From: Paenibacillus plantarum
GTDB lineage: Bacteria; Bacillota; Bacilli; Paenibacillales; NBRC-103111
Direction: 5' to 3'
Assembly (NCBI RefSeq): GCF_013141695.1
Contig: NZ_WHNY01000067.1
Span: 645,107 to 709,106, forward strand
Length of the DNA: 64,000 nucleotides
Both the position numbers and the translations under genes were made by a program. Below, in pieces: positions 52,609-60,515 of this stretch. Positions within the stretch are counted from its first letter, which is position 1. Every line of letters begins with the position of its first letter. Below the pieces are notes generated by a model. The model was not told the origin of the DNA. It saw nothing but the letters and a program-made list of their open reading frames with translations, and searched no databases.

Positions 52609-53349
52609 TTGAATAGAGGTTATAGTGGATATTATCGAGAAACTTACTTAAGAAGTTCATACGAATACGCATATGCTAAGTATTTGGATTACCTCGGAAT
52701 TACATGGACCTATGAAGAAAGAACATTTAATTTAGGATACAAAACATATAAACCCGACTTTTTTATCTATGATAAGCAAAATAGCTTATTAAAAATTGTT
52801 GAAATAAAACATAGGGATCCCATTGTTCTTGCTAGAACGAAAGTAGATCTTGAGCTTACGACATCGTTATATCGCATCTCTGCGGAGATTATATCTTACG
52901 AAGAATTACTAAATTTGTATAAAGAACTTCCTATGTCGCTTACATCAACTTTAAATCAATGGATAGAATCGGAAAAAACTACAATTAATAAGAATTGGGA
53001 AGGTTCGCTTAATCCGCATTATAATCAAAAGCATAACGAAAATACTAAAAAGTATATTTCTGATAGAACAAAAGAGCGGTGGCAAGATCCTATTCTTCGA
53101 ACTAAGATGTTAGCTGGATTCTTAAAAGGAGCAGAAGCGGTCAAAGCAAAAAAAGGGACATGGATTAAAGTCCCAAGGGTGAGTCGAGACTGCGAGCATT
53201 GTAAGAAACAATTCTGGAAGTTGGCTACGAGCGTCCAAAGATTTTGTAGTGATATTTGTGGTGGTAAATTTGGTTTTAAGTTAGCTAATGAGGTTTATAA
53301 AAAAAAACAGGCAGCAAGTTCATTGGAAAATAAAAAGTTATGTACTTGA
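52609..53349 (+). CDS. Intron-encoded PD-(D/E)xK-type homing endonuclease (main frame)
   Basis: About 246 residues from TTG 52609, behind AAGGAGGTGA. Motifs: RSSYEYAYAKYLDYLGI, KPDFFIYDKQN then VEIKHRD, the PD-(D/E)xK nuclease core, and a Cys-pair zinc ribbon (CEHCKKQFWK, RFCSDICG). It would cut intron-less nrdJ alleles and drive intron homing. This frame stops at 53347-53349 after running past a 9-A tract into a different frame; the expected C-terminal DNA-binding part continues in the +1 frame. It may be inactive or expressed by slippage. Confidence 0.7.
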   Translation: MNRGYSGYYRETYLRSSYEYAYAKYLDYLGITWTYEERTFNLGYKTYKPDFFIYDKQNSLLKIVEIKHRDPIVLARTKVDLELTTSLYRISAEIISYEELLNLYKELPMSLTSTLNQWIESEKTTINKNWEGSLNPHYNQKHNENTKKYISDRTKERWQDPILRTKMLAGFLKGAEAVKAKKGTWIKVPRVSRDCEHCKKQFWKLATSVQRFCSDICGGKFGFKLANEVYKKKQAASSLENKKLCT

Positions 53350-53536
53350 TTGGACCAAGAAGAATAGCAAGTACGTTGAAAATATTCCGTACAACAAAAT
53401 AAAATCGAGCTTGCAACCTTTGCTTGATGAAATTGTTGATAAATATGGTGTGAATGATATTAGAGTCGTTACTAATGCTGTTTTAGGGGAACAGCTAGGA
53501 CGGAAAGAACTTCTAAAGTTCTTAAAGACGCTTTGA
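53300..53536 (+). pseudogene. Frame-shifted C-terminal part of the homing endonuclease
   Basis: From the A-run at 53299-53307 the +1 frame is open to TGA at 53534. It encodes a helical DNA-binding-like segment (LLDEIVDKYGVNDIRVVTNAV and GRKELLKFLKTL). Removing one A from the run would fuse it to the main frame in a natural way (VYKKNRQQ). It has no own ribosome site, so it is a continuation, not a separate gene. Confidence 0.6.
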
Positions 53537-53620
53537 ATGATAAGTGAAAATATATGCCGACCTAACGGGAATCAAACCGTTAGAACTATTGGATAAAAAA
53601 CCGATAGGATAACAAAATTG

Positions 53621-55198
53621 GAACAAGGCTTACCTGCTTGGGGTGTCTGTAATTTATCAGCCATCAATTTGTCGAAGTTCTATGATGCGGAGAAGCATGA
53701 TGTGGATTGGGAAGAGCTTGCTACCGTCGTACGCTATTCAACGCGTTTTCTGGATAATGTCATTGACAAAACGCCTTATCATTTCGAAGAAAATCGAGCA
53801 AATCAGCAAAATGAGCGTCGCGTAGGGCTAGGTACGATGGGTCTGGCAGAGCTTATGATTCTTTTGAAAATACGGTACGGCAGCCCGGAATCTCTCGTGT
53901 TCTTGGACAAGATTTATGGGTTCATGGCGAGAGAAGCGTATCTGGCTTCATCTGAGATTGCAGGCGAGAAGGGATCCTTCCAAGCCTTTATCGAAGATAA
54001 ATTCATGGAAAGCGGCTTTATGCGCAAAATGACAGAGGTATTTCCTGAGGTTGGTGAGGCCATTCATCAGAATGGTATGCGTAACGTGACGGTCATTACC
54101 CAGGCGCCAACGGGAAGTACGGGGACAATGGTTGGTACATCAACGGGGATTGAGCCTTACTTCGCATTTGAGTACTATCGTCAAAGTCGCCTAGGCTTCG
54201 ATAAGCAGTATGTGCCGATTGCGCAGAATTGGAAAGATGCGAATCCAGATCAAGATCTGCCTGATTACTTCGTCACCTCGATGAGCTTGTCCGCTGAAGA
54301 CCATATTCGGGCACAAGCAGCCATTCAGACTTGGGTGGATAGCTCGATTTCGAAGACAGCTAACTGTCCAGCTGATTTCACAGTTGAGGAAACGAAACGA
54401 CTCTATGAATTGGCGTATGATCTAGGCTGTAAAGGCGTGACCATCTACCGCGATGGCAGCCGTGATGTCCAAGTATTGAGTACGAGTTCGGATAAGAAGG
54501 AAGAAGTGAAAGTGGAGGCTCAGCCCGAAGTAGCTCCAGTAGCTGTCGCGGCAGAGGCTGTTGTGGATGAGGAGAGCTTATCGCGTTTGTCTGGCAAGCT
54601 TGCGGTCAATGTGGATGCGAAGACGGAACAAGTCTTCGATAAGCAATACAAGCGTCGTCCGCAAATTTTGCGTGGCGCTACCTATAAGGTGAATACCCCA
54701 TTCGGTATGGCGTATATCACGATCAATGATATGAATGGCACACCGAGCGAGATTTTCCTTAATGTAGGAAAAGCAGGGTCTGACGTGTTCGCGATGTCCG
54801 AAGCACTTGGCCGTGTGTGCTCCTTGTTCTTGCGCTATGGCGATCACGGAGACAAAGTGAAGCTGCTCGTGAAGCACTTGAAAGGCATTGGCGGCTCCGG
54901 CGCCATTGGATTCGGCAACAACCGCGTCGAGTCGATCGCAGACGCGGTTGCCAAAGCGCTCGAGCAGCACGACGAAGTGATGAGCGAGCCTGACGACGCG
55001 CGGAACTACGTGACCGCGACGAGTGAAGTTGTTGAGGCAGCGCCGGCGGCTGGCGTTGCAGGGGGTGGCGGGCACGCGGCTCCGAGCGTGACGAGTGTCG
55101 CGGCGATGGACCTGTGCACGTCCTGTGGTTCCGCTTCGCTGGTGAACAGCGAAGGGTGTAAGAATTGTATCAACTGCGGATATAGCAGATGTAATTAG
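53621..55198 (+). CDS. nrdJ: B12-dependent (class II) ribonucleotide reductase, exon 2
   Basis: Exon 2 encodes 525 residues, starting at the catalytic Glu (EQGLPAWGVCNLSAINL). It has VITQAPTGSTGTMVGTSTGIEP and TVEETKRLYELAYDLGCKGVTIYRDGSR typical of class II reductases, and a C-terminal Cys-rich tail (CTSCGSASLVNSEGC, CINCGYSRC) for re-reduction by thioredoxin and metal binding. The spliced protein would be 879 residues. The last ~300 bases are notably GC-rich. The 3' end may serve as the insertion target of the downstream island. Confidence 0.9.
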   Translation, partial: EQGLPAWGVCNLSAINLSKFYDAEKHDVDWEELATVVRYSTRFLDNVIDKTPYHFEENRANQQNERRVGLGTMGLAELMILLKIRYGSPESLVFLDKIYGFMAREAYLASSEIAGEKGSFQAFIEDKFMESGFMRKMTEVFPEVGEAIHQNGMRNVTVITQAPTGSTGTMVGTSTGIEPYFAFEYYRQSRLGFDKQYVPIAQNWKDANPDQDLPDYFVTSMSLSAEDHIRAQAAIQTWVDSSISKTANCPADFTVEETKRLYELAYDLGCKGVTIYRDGSRDVQVLSTSSDKKEEVKVEAQPEVAPVAVAAEAVVDEESLSRLSGKLAVNVDAKTEQVFDKQYKRRPQILRGATYKVNTPFGMAYITINDMNGTPSEIFLNVGKAGSDVFAMSEALGRVCSLFLRYGDHGDKVKLLVKHLKGIGGSGAIGFGNNRVESIADAVAKALEQHDEVMSEPDDARNYVTATSEVVEAAPAAGVAGGGGHAAPSVTSVAAMDLCTSCGSASLVNSEGCKNCINCGYSRCN

Positions 55199-55225
55199 TA
55201 GAGAATCCATGGCGGAGGCCCTGGA

Positions 55226-55300
55226 TGTGTCAAATTCCAGAAATAATTAGAATTGTTCCATAAATCCTTAGACGGTTTGTTCCAGAATTCATAAGAAAAT
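55226..55300 (+). repeat. Candidate left end of a Tn7-like element: TGT tip plus three 17-bp repeats
   Basis: A TGT tip at 55226 (or 55228), 27 (29) bases past the nrdJ stop, is followed by three related repeats at 55235-55251, 55256-55272 and 55280-55296, matching 13-14 of 17 bases pairwise (consensus TTCCA.AA.T..T.AGA). Start-to-start spacing is 21 and 24 bases. This is how TnsB-binding sites are arranged at Tn7-like ends. The AT-rich island begins here. No matching right end was found by eye. Confidence 0.55.
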
Positions 55301-55337
55301 AGGATTTATGCGCGGGAATGTATAAATATACAAGGCA

Positions 55338-55377
55338 ATGCCAAGGCTGATTTCAAATAGTCTTGGCATATTTTTTT
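55338..55377 (+). terminator. Intrinsic terminator directly before the small tniQ gene
   Basis: ATGCCAAG (55338-55345) pairs perfectly with CTTGGCAT (55362-55369), followed by seven T. It ends one base before the AAGGTGG ribosome site of the next gene, so it could stop transcription from nrdJ or act as an attenuator. Confidence 0.75.
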
Positions 55378-55393
55378 AAGGTGGAGTATATTG

Positions 55394-56266
55394 ATGAATC
55401 GCCCATTTTGTTACGAAGATGAGTCTGTTGAAGGTTATTTCTATAGGGTCTCAAAAGCAAACTATATTTCGATTAATCACTTAAATGACTTTATTAATCC
55501 TTATTACAAAAAAGGGATTGGCGATTTAGAGAGAGTAATGTTATGGATGAATGATGATAATATGCATATCTATAATAGAAATTCTATTCATTTTATTAAT
55601 AACAATGGATTACAACAACATAATTTTCGACCAAAGCTTTATTCCAAATTCTGCCCCTCGTGTATTAATGAACAACCATATCATAGAGTTCATTGGTTAA
55701 TTGCCCCTGTAATAATTTGTAGAAAACATAACTTAGATTTACTGCATCAATGTGAATGTTCTAACCCTGTGACTTATAAAGATGTAATCGAAGATCAATG
55801 CCCAAACTGTAAAATGGAGCTCTCTGCTTGTTCAGCTAGGCAAACTTACCTGGATGATGATAGTAAGAACTCAATGATGCTATTTGATAAGATTAGAGAT
55901 GAAGGAGAGGTTTGGAATAACTTAACAATAATTGAGTATTATCAAGTGCTGAAAAGAATAAGATGGTTTCTGACTTATCATATGAAAGATGCAATTTCGA
56001 TAAATGATAGAAAGTATGATCTAAAAAAAGATCGCAACAATTGGCATGTTGGAAATAACTTGGTTTTTTATTGGATGATAAAGAAATCGGTTTTAATGAC
56101 GAGTGACTGGCCGGAAAATTTTGTGAAATTTTACTATGAAGTTTCTTCATCACTTAAGGCGAAATTTTATAGTCTTAGATACTATGTTGAAGTTAAAACG
56201 AAACAAGACTACATTTTCGAGAGATTTTTCACTAGATTAAAAAATATTAGGGACTCAAGAATGTAG
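55394..56266 (+). CDS. TniQ/TnsD family protein, short form
   Basis: About 290 residues from ATG 55394 (AAGGTGGAG upstream). The TniQ signature is DESVEGYFYRVSKANY near the start, then a zinc-finger region with CPSC, a W/H stretch (YHRVHWLIAPV), CRKHN, CEC and CPNC. TniQ proteins of Tn7-like elements and CRISPR-associated transposons select the insertion site. With only a short domain after the finger, it may be a target selector for the nrdJ site. Base composition is AT-rich compared with nrdJ. Confidence 0.8.
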   Translation: MNRPFCYEDESVEGYFYRVSKANYISINHLNDFINPYYKKGIGDLERVMLWMNDDNMHIYNRNSIHFINNNGLQQHNFRPKLYSKFCPSCINEQPYHRVHWLIAPVIICRKHNLDLLHQCECSNPVTYKDVIEDQCPNCKMELSACSARQTYLDDDSKNSMMLFDKIRDEGEVWNNLTIIEYYQVLKRIRWFLTYHMKDAISINDRKYDLKKDRNNWHVGNNLVFYWMIKKSVLMTSDWPENFVKFYYEVSSSLKAKFYSLRYYVEVKTKQDYIFERFFTRLKNIRDSRM

Positions 56267-56322
56267 GAATTGAAAAAAATAAAAAACTAACAAACGAATT
56301 TTGTGAGATCAGAAAATAAATT

Positions 56323-56361
56323 ATGAATAAAAGGCGACCAATTTGGTCGCCTTTTATTCAT
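56323..56361. terminator. Perfect 18-bp-stem bidirectional terminator
   Basis: ATGAATAAAAGGCGACCA (56323-56340) is perfectly complementary to 56344-56361 with a 3-base loop. It ends both the short tniQ transcript and the convergent XRE gene, whose stop codon lies inside it. Confidence 0.9.
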
Positions 56362-56689
56362 ACATTTCCAGTAGAATGTTCTTTACTTTCTTTACTTCAC
56401 TGGACTTTAAAGAAAATAGTAGATTTAAAATTTGCTCTAAATCATCTGATTTATCTTTTGTTCGACTATTTAGTCTCGCATATTCAAATAGGTCATACAG
56501 ACCAACATTTAAGGCAGTCGCGATTTTAGCAAGATTTAGAACGGAAATATTTTTTTCTGCACGTTCTACTCCACCAATATATGTATAGTGAAAATCAGCT
56601 AATTCTCCTAATTGTTCTTGTGAGAACCCTCTTTGCTTACGTAATTCACGTATTCGTTCACCAATTAATTTTAAATTAGGATCTGACAT
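56354..56689 (-). CDS. XRE-family helix-turn-helix regulator
   Basis: 111 residues with a Cro/CI-type helix-turn-helix at about 8-62: RIRELRKQRGFSQEQLGELA and YTYIGGVERAEKNISVLNLAKIATAL. The C-terminal helices (SDDLEQILNLLFSLKSSEVKKV) probably dimerise. It is divergent from the operon beginning at 56840 and probably controls it through repeats in 56700-56830, typical of a mobile-element regulator. Confidence 0.85.
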   Translation of the reverse strand: MSDPNLKLIGERIRELRKQRGFSQEQLGELADFHYTYIGGVERAEKNISVLNLAKIATALNVGLYDLFEYARLNSRTKDKSDDLEQILNLLFSLKSSEVKKVKNILLEMYE

Positions 56690-56749
56690 TGGCTAACACC
56701 TCTAATTGAAGTGTAGTCAAGATATAAGAAGTCAAACATGCGTTTAATC

Positions 56750-56788
56750 GTATTAAAATTTATAAAATACTATCTATTTGTATTAAAA
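56750..56788. promoter_or_regulatory. Candidate XRE operator repeats
   Basis: GTATTAAAA occurs at 56750 and again at 56780, exactly 30 bases apart, in the AT-rich divergent region between the XRE regulator and the 56840 operon. Confidence 0.4.
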
Positions 56789-56839
56789 ATCTAGTTTTTG
56801 GTGATATTAATAGTAATAGATTAATAGGAGGTGTTAATT

Positions 56840-57166
56840 GTGGAAACATTGTATGATTTATTTCCACTGGAGAGAGCAGAGATAACTAACAAAGGGTTGT
56901 TTTTCAATGGATATTGGTATTCGTGCAGCATCGCAATTAAAGAACAATGGTTCATATTTAAAGAGGCAATGTCTAAAGAGACTCCTATTTATGTAGACAG
57001 AAATGATAATGAGTATATTTTAGTTTTGTTAACCGATGGTAGTCTTACAATTGCTTATAGAATATCTGATGAAATAGGTATGAGTGAGCAAAATATACTA
57101 AGTTATCAAGAAAAGATAAGAGATTTAAAGCGGCAGTTGAAAAATCGGAAAAGAGTAAGAAAATGA
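56840..57166 (+). CDS. Stand-alone TnsB/Mu-transposase C-terminal-like domain protein
   Basis: About 108 residues from GTG 56840, with a perfect AGGAGG nine bases upstream. The segment AEITNKGLFFNGYWYSCSIA, then KEQWF and IYVDRNDNEYILVLLTDG, strongly resembles the C-terminal beta-barrel of TnsB/TniA-type transposases (Mu_transpos_C), followed by a helical, basic tail. The catalytic DDE core and N-terminal DNA-binding domains are absent and not visible upstream. Its own ribosome site and 4-base overlap with the next gene suggest a designed small protein, not a random fragment. Confidence 0.6.
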   Translation: METLYDLFPLERAEITNKGLFFNGYWYSCSIAIKEQWFIFKEAMSKETPIYVDRNDNEYILVLLTDGSLTIAYRISDEIGMSEQNILSYQEKIRDLKRQLKNRKRVRK

Positions 57167-58929
57167 TGGGGAATTCTATTCAAGTTAAGTATTTAAAAAA
57201 CCAACTCGATATTTACCCTGATGAGAGTATTTCAGGTTTTCTTTTCAGATTGTCTCAGTGTAATCATTATCACAATGTTAATTATTTATCTAAATACCTT
57301 TGTTTATCATTTTACGAAGTGCAAAATAATCAATTCACTCATGAATCTCTAAGAAAACTTAATGACTTGAATGGGGGGCTTGTAAGTTTTGGGTTAAACA
57401 ATGGATATGAATTAGAAGAACGTATTGGGTTAGATTTATATACTAAAATATTGATGAGAAATAAAGTGAAGTACTGCCCGCTGTGCATTCGGGATAAATA
57501 TTATCACCGAACAATGTGGATGGTGGTACCTTGTCATTTATGTATTGAACATAAAGTGAAATTGGTGGATCAATGCCCTAAATGTGACTACGTTATAAGT
57601 ATGGCGGCATTTTTTGATCAAAAATGTACCAAATGCTCCTTTGAATTCATTTATACAGAATCAATAGTAATAGAGAATAGAATTTTCGTAGAGTCACAAA
57701 TACAATTATCCAATGGGTTTTGGAATGATAATTTCATGATAATGAAGAGTTGCAATTTTGTTGATTTTCTTAAATTAGCTTTCCATAGCTTTCATTTGCT
57801 TAATGGTGCCCCTGATTATATCTCTCTAACATTAGAGGATCTGTCAATATTTCATAATCGTTCCAATGGTGAAAAGAGTGGACTTATACTAGCTACTGCT
57901 ATAGCAAATGTGTATTGGATGTATAATGAATTCCCAAATCATTTCTTTCTTGTTTTAGATAATTTCTTAACACGCAATCGTGGACAAGTAAATTATGAAA
58001 AATTAAAAGCATTTGATGATCTATTTGACGTTAAGGGTTTTTTATGGGTCCAAGAAGCTTACAACGCATTTTTCATTAATCAAATAGATAAAGGAAAAAT
58101 AAGAAGGGATTTTTCAATTTTTAAGAAGAACCCAGATTTACTATTAAATAGAACGAATGTGCGGAGAGAAGAGGTTAGACAACTCACGGGAATAGCTTAT
58201 GAAAAGCTCGATGAACTGAGTGATTATCAGAAGTTGAAGCTCGAAAAAATTTTATCTAATGGGATTTCAAGGTATTTAGTCGAAAAAGCAACTCTGGATA
58301 ACTATTTAAACGAAAAGGAGTCACTAATTTCAAGAAAGGAAGTTGGATTAGTATTTGGGATAAATTCGTACTCAGTTAATAATGTGGTTAGTGCTGGCTA
58401 TTTAACACCAATTCAAATTGCAAAGTCGCCGAATAGACAGTTTCAATTGGATGAAGTGAAAAAATTAATGGAGAGGTGTAGTGGTCAAATTGTAATAGAA
58501 CTGGACCCTAATTTTATTAAATTTCATGATGTACTAATCAAATTTTCTACATGCTCGCTAACAATAGTTGATATCATTTCGTTTACGCTATCGGGACAAC
58601 TCAAGCCTGTAAGAATTCTACCTACGGGGACTCTTGCAGACAATTATTATGAGGAAAATGAAATAAAAATCTGTCTGGAAATAGTTAAAAGAAGTAAACA
58701 AGAAGAAAATGGTTTTTATTTTCAAGATGTTATGAAAAAATTAAAAATTGGAGAAAAGAGGCTATGGAGAATAATAAAAGAAAATGACATTGCTGCTGAT
58801 TTCACTTTACATATGAAAGATGGTAGAAAAAGATATTACTTCAAAGAAGATACGATTTCAAAAATTAAGCTTTTTATAAGCAACCAGGATAATGAAATAA
58901 AATTAAAAAGAAAGATTGGTGATAAATGA
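57163..58929 (+). CDS. TniQ/TnsD family protein, long form
   Basis: 588 residues. The N-terminal TniQ domain has DESISGFLFRLSQCNHY, then CPLCIRD, YHRTMWMVVPCHLC, CPKCDY and CTKCSFEF zinc-ligand pairs. The long rest includes helix-turn-helix-like elements (SRKEVGLVFGINSYSVNNVVS and a DNA-binding-like RQFQLDEVKKLM), so it resembles full-length TnsD, which binds a defined attachment site. It overlaps its neighbours by 4 bases on each side, in one tightly coupled operon. Confidence 0.8.
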   Translation: MMGNSIQVKYLKNQLDIYPDESISGFLFRLSQCNHYHNVNYLSKYLCLSFYEVQNNQFTHESLRKLNDLNGGLVSFGLNNGYELEERIGLDLYTKILMRNKVKYCPLCIRDKYYHRTMWMVVPCHLCIEHKVKLVDQCPKCDYVISMAAFFDQKCTKCSFEFIYTESIVIENRIFVESQIQLSNGFWNDNFMIMKSCNFVDFLKLAFHSFHLLNGAPDYISLTLEDLSIFHNRSNGEKSGLILATAIANVYWMYNEFPNHFFLVLDNFLTRNRGQVNYEKLKAFDDLFDVKGFLWVQEAYNAFFINQIDKGKIRRDFSIFKKNPDLLLNRTNVRREEVRQLTGIAYEKLDELSDYQKLKLEKILSNGISRYLVEKATLDNYLNEKESLISRKEVGLVFGINSYSVNNVVSAGYLTPIQIAKSPNRQFQLDEVKKLMERCSGQIVIELDPNFIKFHDVLIKFSTCSLTIVDIISFTLSGQLKPVRILPTGTLADNYYEENEIKICLEIVKRSKQEENGFYFQDVMKKLKIGEKRLWRIIKENDIAADFTLHMKDGRKRYYFKEDTISKIKLFISNQDNEIKLKRKIGDK

Positions 58930-59744
58930 GACTAGAAGGAATAATTAAATATATCCAGGACGGTTCATATTTAAAGCTGAAGCAAGAGAAAGAAAAGTTA
59001 TGTCTGTTAAAAACTATGATTAGAAATGAACAGGATGCACTTGATATAAAACGTTTGGTTTGGAAAAAGTATGGTGTAGTTGGTGAATTTGAAATCTGTA
59101 AGCAATACAGTTATAACCACTTGGATTTAAATGTATTACTTCTTGATCTTGGAATTTTTCATCAAAATACATACATAAAGGGTGAAGAATTATCGGAAGA
59201 AGAGAAAGAGCAATTAAAGTATCAAAACATCCCTAAAAAGTATTTTTTGAAGTATACAGCTAATAAGGATATGAGAGAACAGATCTCACAATCGCATTTT
59301 GATTCTAGTTATCCTAGTATAGATGATATTGGGTTAACTAGAAAAGTTGGATTATGGAGAGAAACATATAATAAGTATGAGAAATTAAATAGTTCTTGGG
59401 AAAAGGAAAAAGTGAGAACATTAACATCGTATGATTGGATGTTAGAGGAAAAAATTACTATTAGGGGCGGAATGCTATCAGTTGTTGAATCACCTATCAG
59501 ATATAGAACAGATATGGTAATTGATATCCTAGGTCTAGAGGCAACTTTAAAAATGGCTAGAATTGATCCCAATAAATTAGTCGAGTTCACAGCTAGAGGC
59601 TTTTTGACAAAAAAAGATTTAAAAAATTTCAGGAAAATTATCGCAGTTAATAGAAGGTATCTATTAATGACAATTCAAAAAGAAATGAAAAAGAAAGAGT
59701 ATTGGATCACAAAGATGACCCAAATATCAAACCTGGGTAAGTGA
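58926..59744 (+). CDS. Unknown protein of the TniQ operon
   Basis: 272 residues, Lys/Glu-rich, largely helical, without recognised motif. Notable segments are YNKYEKLNSSWEKEK and ATLKMARIDPNKLVEFTARG followed by KKDLKNFRKI. ATG overlaps the TniQ stop by 4 bases. The position suggests an accessory transposition or regulation role such as a TnsE-like factor, but no evidence beyond context supports this. Confidence 0.55.
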   Translation: MRLEGIIKYIQDGSYLKLKQEKEKLCLLKTMIRNEQDALDIKRLVWKKYGVVGEFEICKQYSYNHLDLNVLLLDLGIFHQNTYIKGEELSEEEKEQLKYQNIPKKYFLKYTANKDMREQISQSHFDSSYPSIDDIGLTRKVGLWRETYNKYEKLNSSWEKEKVRTLTSYDWMLEEKITIRGGMLSVVESPIRYRTDMVIDILGLEATLKMARIDPNKLVEFTARGFLTKKDLKNFRKIIAVNRRYLLMTIQKEMKKKEYWITKMTQISNLGK

Positions 59745-59944
59745 CAATAGATCATGGGAAATAAAGTGCGTTAGTGAATGTTTACTAATGTAAAAAATTC
59801 GGGCCAGTAGTTTTGCTGGTACCAAACCCGCGATCCGCTAAATTAACGGGCAGAAGAGCGTGGAAAATAGACCCATTAAAAGTTGCACAAAATATGTTAG
59901 TATTGATCTGGGATTTAAATGACGAGTATATCCGAGGTGTACTA

Positions 59945-60412
59945 ATGGACAATTGGGTTCCTTTATCAAATGAACTATATCGGCTAGTATGGGATAAATT
60001 TTATGAACATTTCAATTTTAAACCAAGTGTTCATAGTAACGATTGGCCTTCCTTTAGTTTACCATCGCCATATATTACTTATAAATTGACTAGTTATACG
60101 AATGACGACATAGACGATTTAGAGAGAAATTGCGTTGCATGCCTTAAATTAGTAACTGAACCTGATGAATATCTGTATGCCTTAGACTGGCAACACGAAT
60201 CGTTTCAATATAATCCCCATTTGGGTCCACCGAGTACTATTTCCTTTTACCCAGATGGTGATTATTATCTATTTATTAATAAAGATTTCAAATGGGGATA
60301 TTTAGGGCATCCATGGGAACAAACAATTAGTATCTTTGGCGAAGTTTTAATTCAACAGTTTGAAATTAATAAACCAAAATTATTTGGAGAAGTAGTACGA
60401 AGTAGTGACTAG
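59945..60412 (+). CDS. DUF2716-family protein, probable immunity protein
   Basis: About 155 residues from ATG 59945 (CGAGGTG upstream). The pattern LVWDKFYEHFNFKPSVHS, LYALDWQHESFQYNP and ISFYPDGDYYLFINKDF matches the DUF2716 family, which occurs among polymorphic-toxin immunity genes of Bacillota. The frame is open back to 59789 and encodes about 50 extra residues of unlikely start; a truncated upstream partner or remnant is possible. Confidence 0.65.
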   Translation: MDNWVPLSNELYRLVWDKFYEHFNFKPSVHSNDWPSFSLPSPYITYKLTSYTNDDIDDLERNCVACLKLVTEPDEYLYALDWQHESFQYNPHLGPPSTISFYPDGDYYLFINKDFKWGYLGHPWEQTISIFGEVLIQQFEINKPKLFGEVVRSSD

Positions 60413-60515
60413 CGGATTAAGCTATGGGGATACGATAGCGTGGGAGTTTCAGATGCGACTCCTGTTTGTTTATTGAATTTACAGGTAGCATAGATGATTT
60501 AAAGGTGGGAATAAG

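Larger units (their letters stand above)
52389..53620 (+). ncRNA. Group I intron in nrdJ, with homing endonuclease gene
   Basis: The 1,232-base intron starts after a U and ends in G, as group I introns do. A P1 helix is clear: exon end CGTGTGGT pairs with the internal guide GCCTCACG (52404-52411) with a G-U pair at the splice site and one mismatch. P10 is possible between exon 2 GAAC and GTTT (52400-52403). P9-type hairpins CTAACGG/CCGTTAG and CTATTGG/CCGATAG end the intron. A 13-bp stem (52557-52569 with 53525-53538) closes the loop holding the nuclease gene. Exons then join as NPCG-EQGLPAWG, restoring the reductase. Confidence 0.88.

Noticed and set aside
52389..53620. Group II intron
   Set aside because: The 5' end is not GTGYG and no reverse transcriptase is encoded. 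P1, the U-G splice pair and the terminal G support group I.
59028..59035. ACAGGATG as the right end and duplication of the Tn7-like element
   Set aside because: It lies inside an open gene and is not preceded by the inverted repeat set expected at a right end; a chance match is likely.
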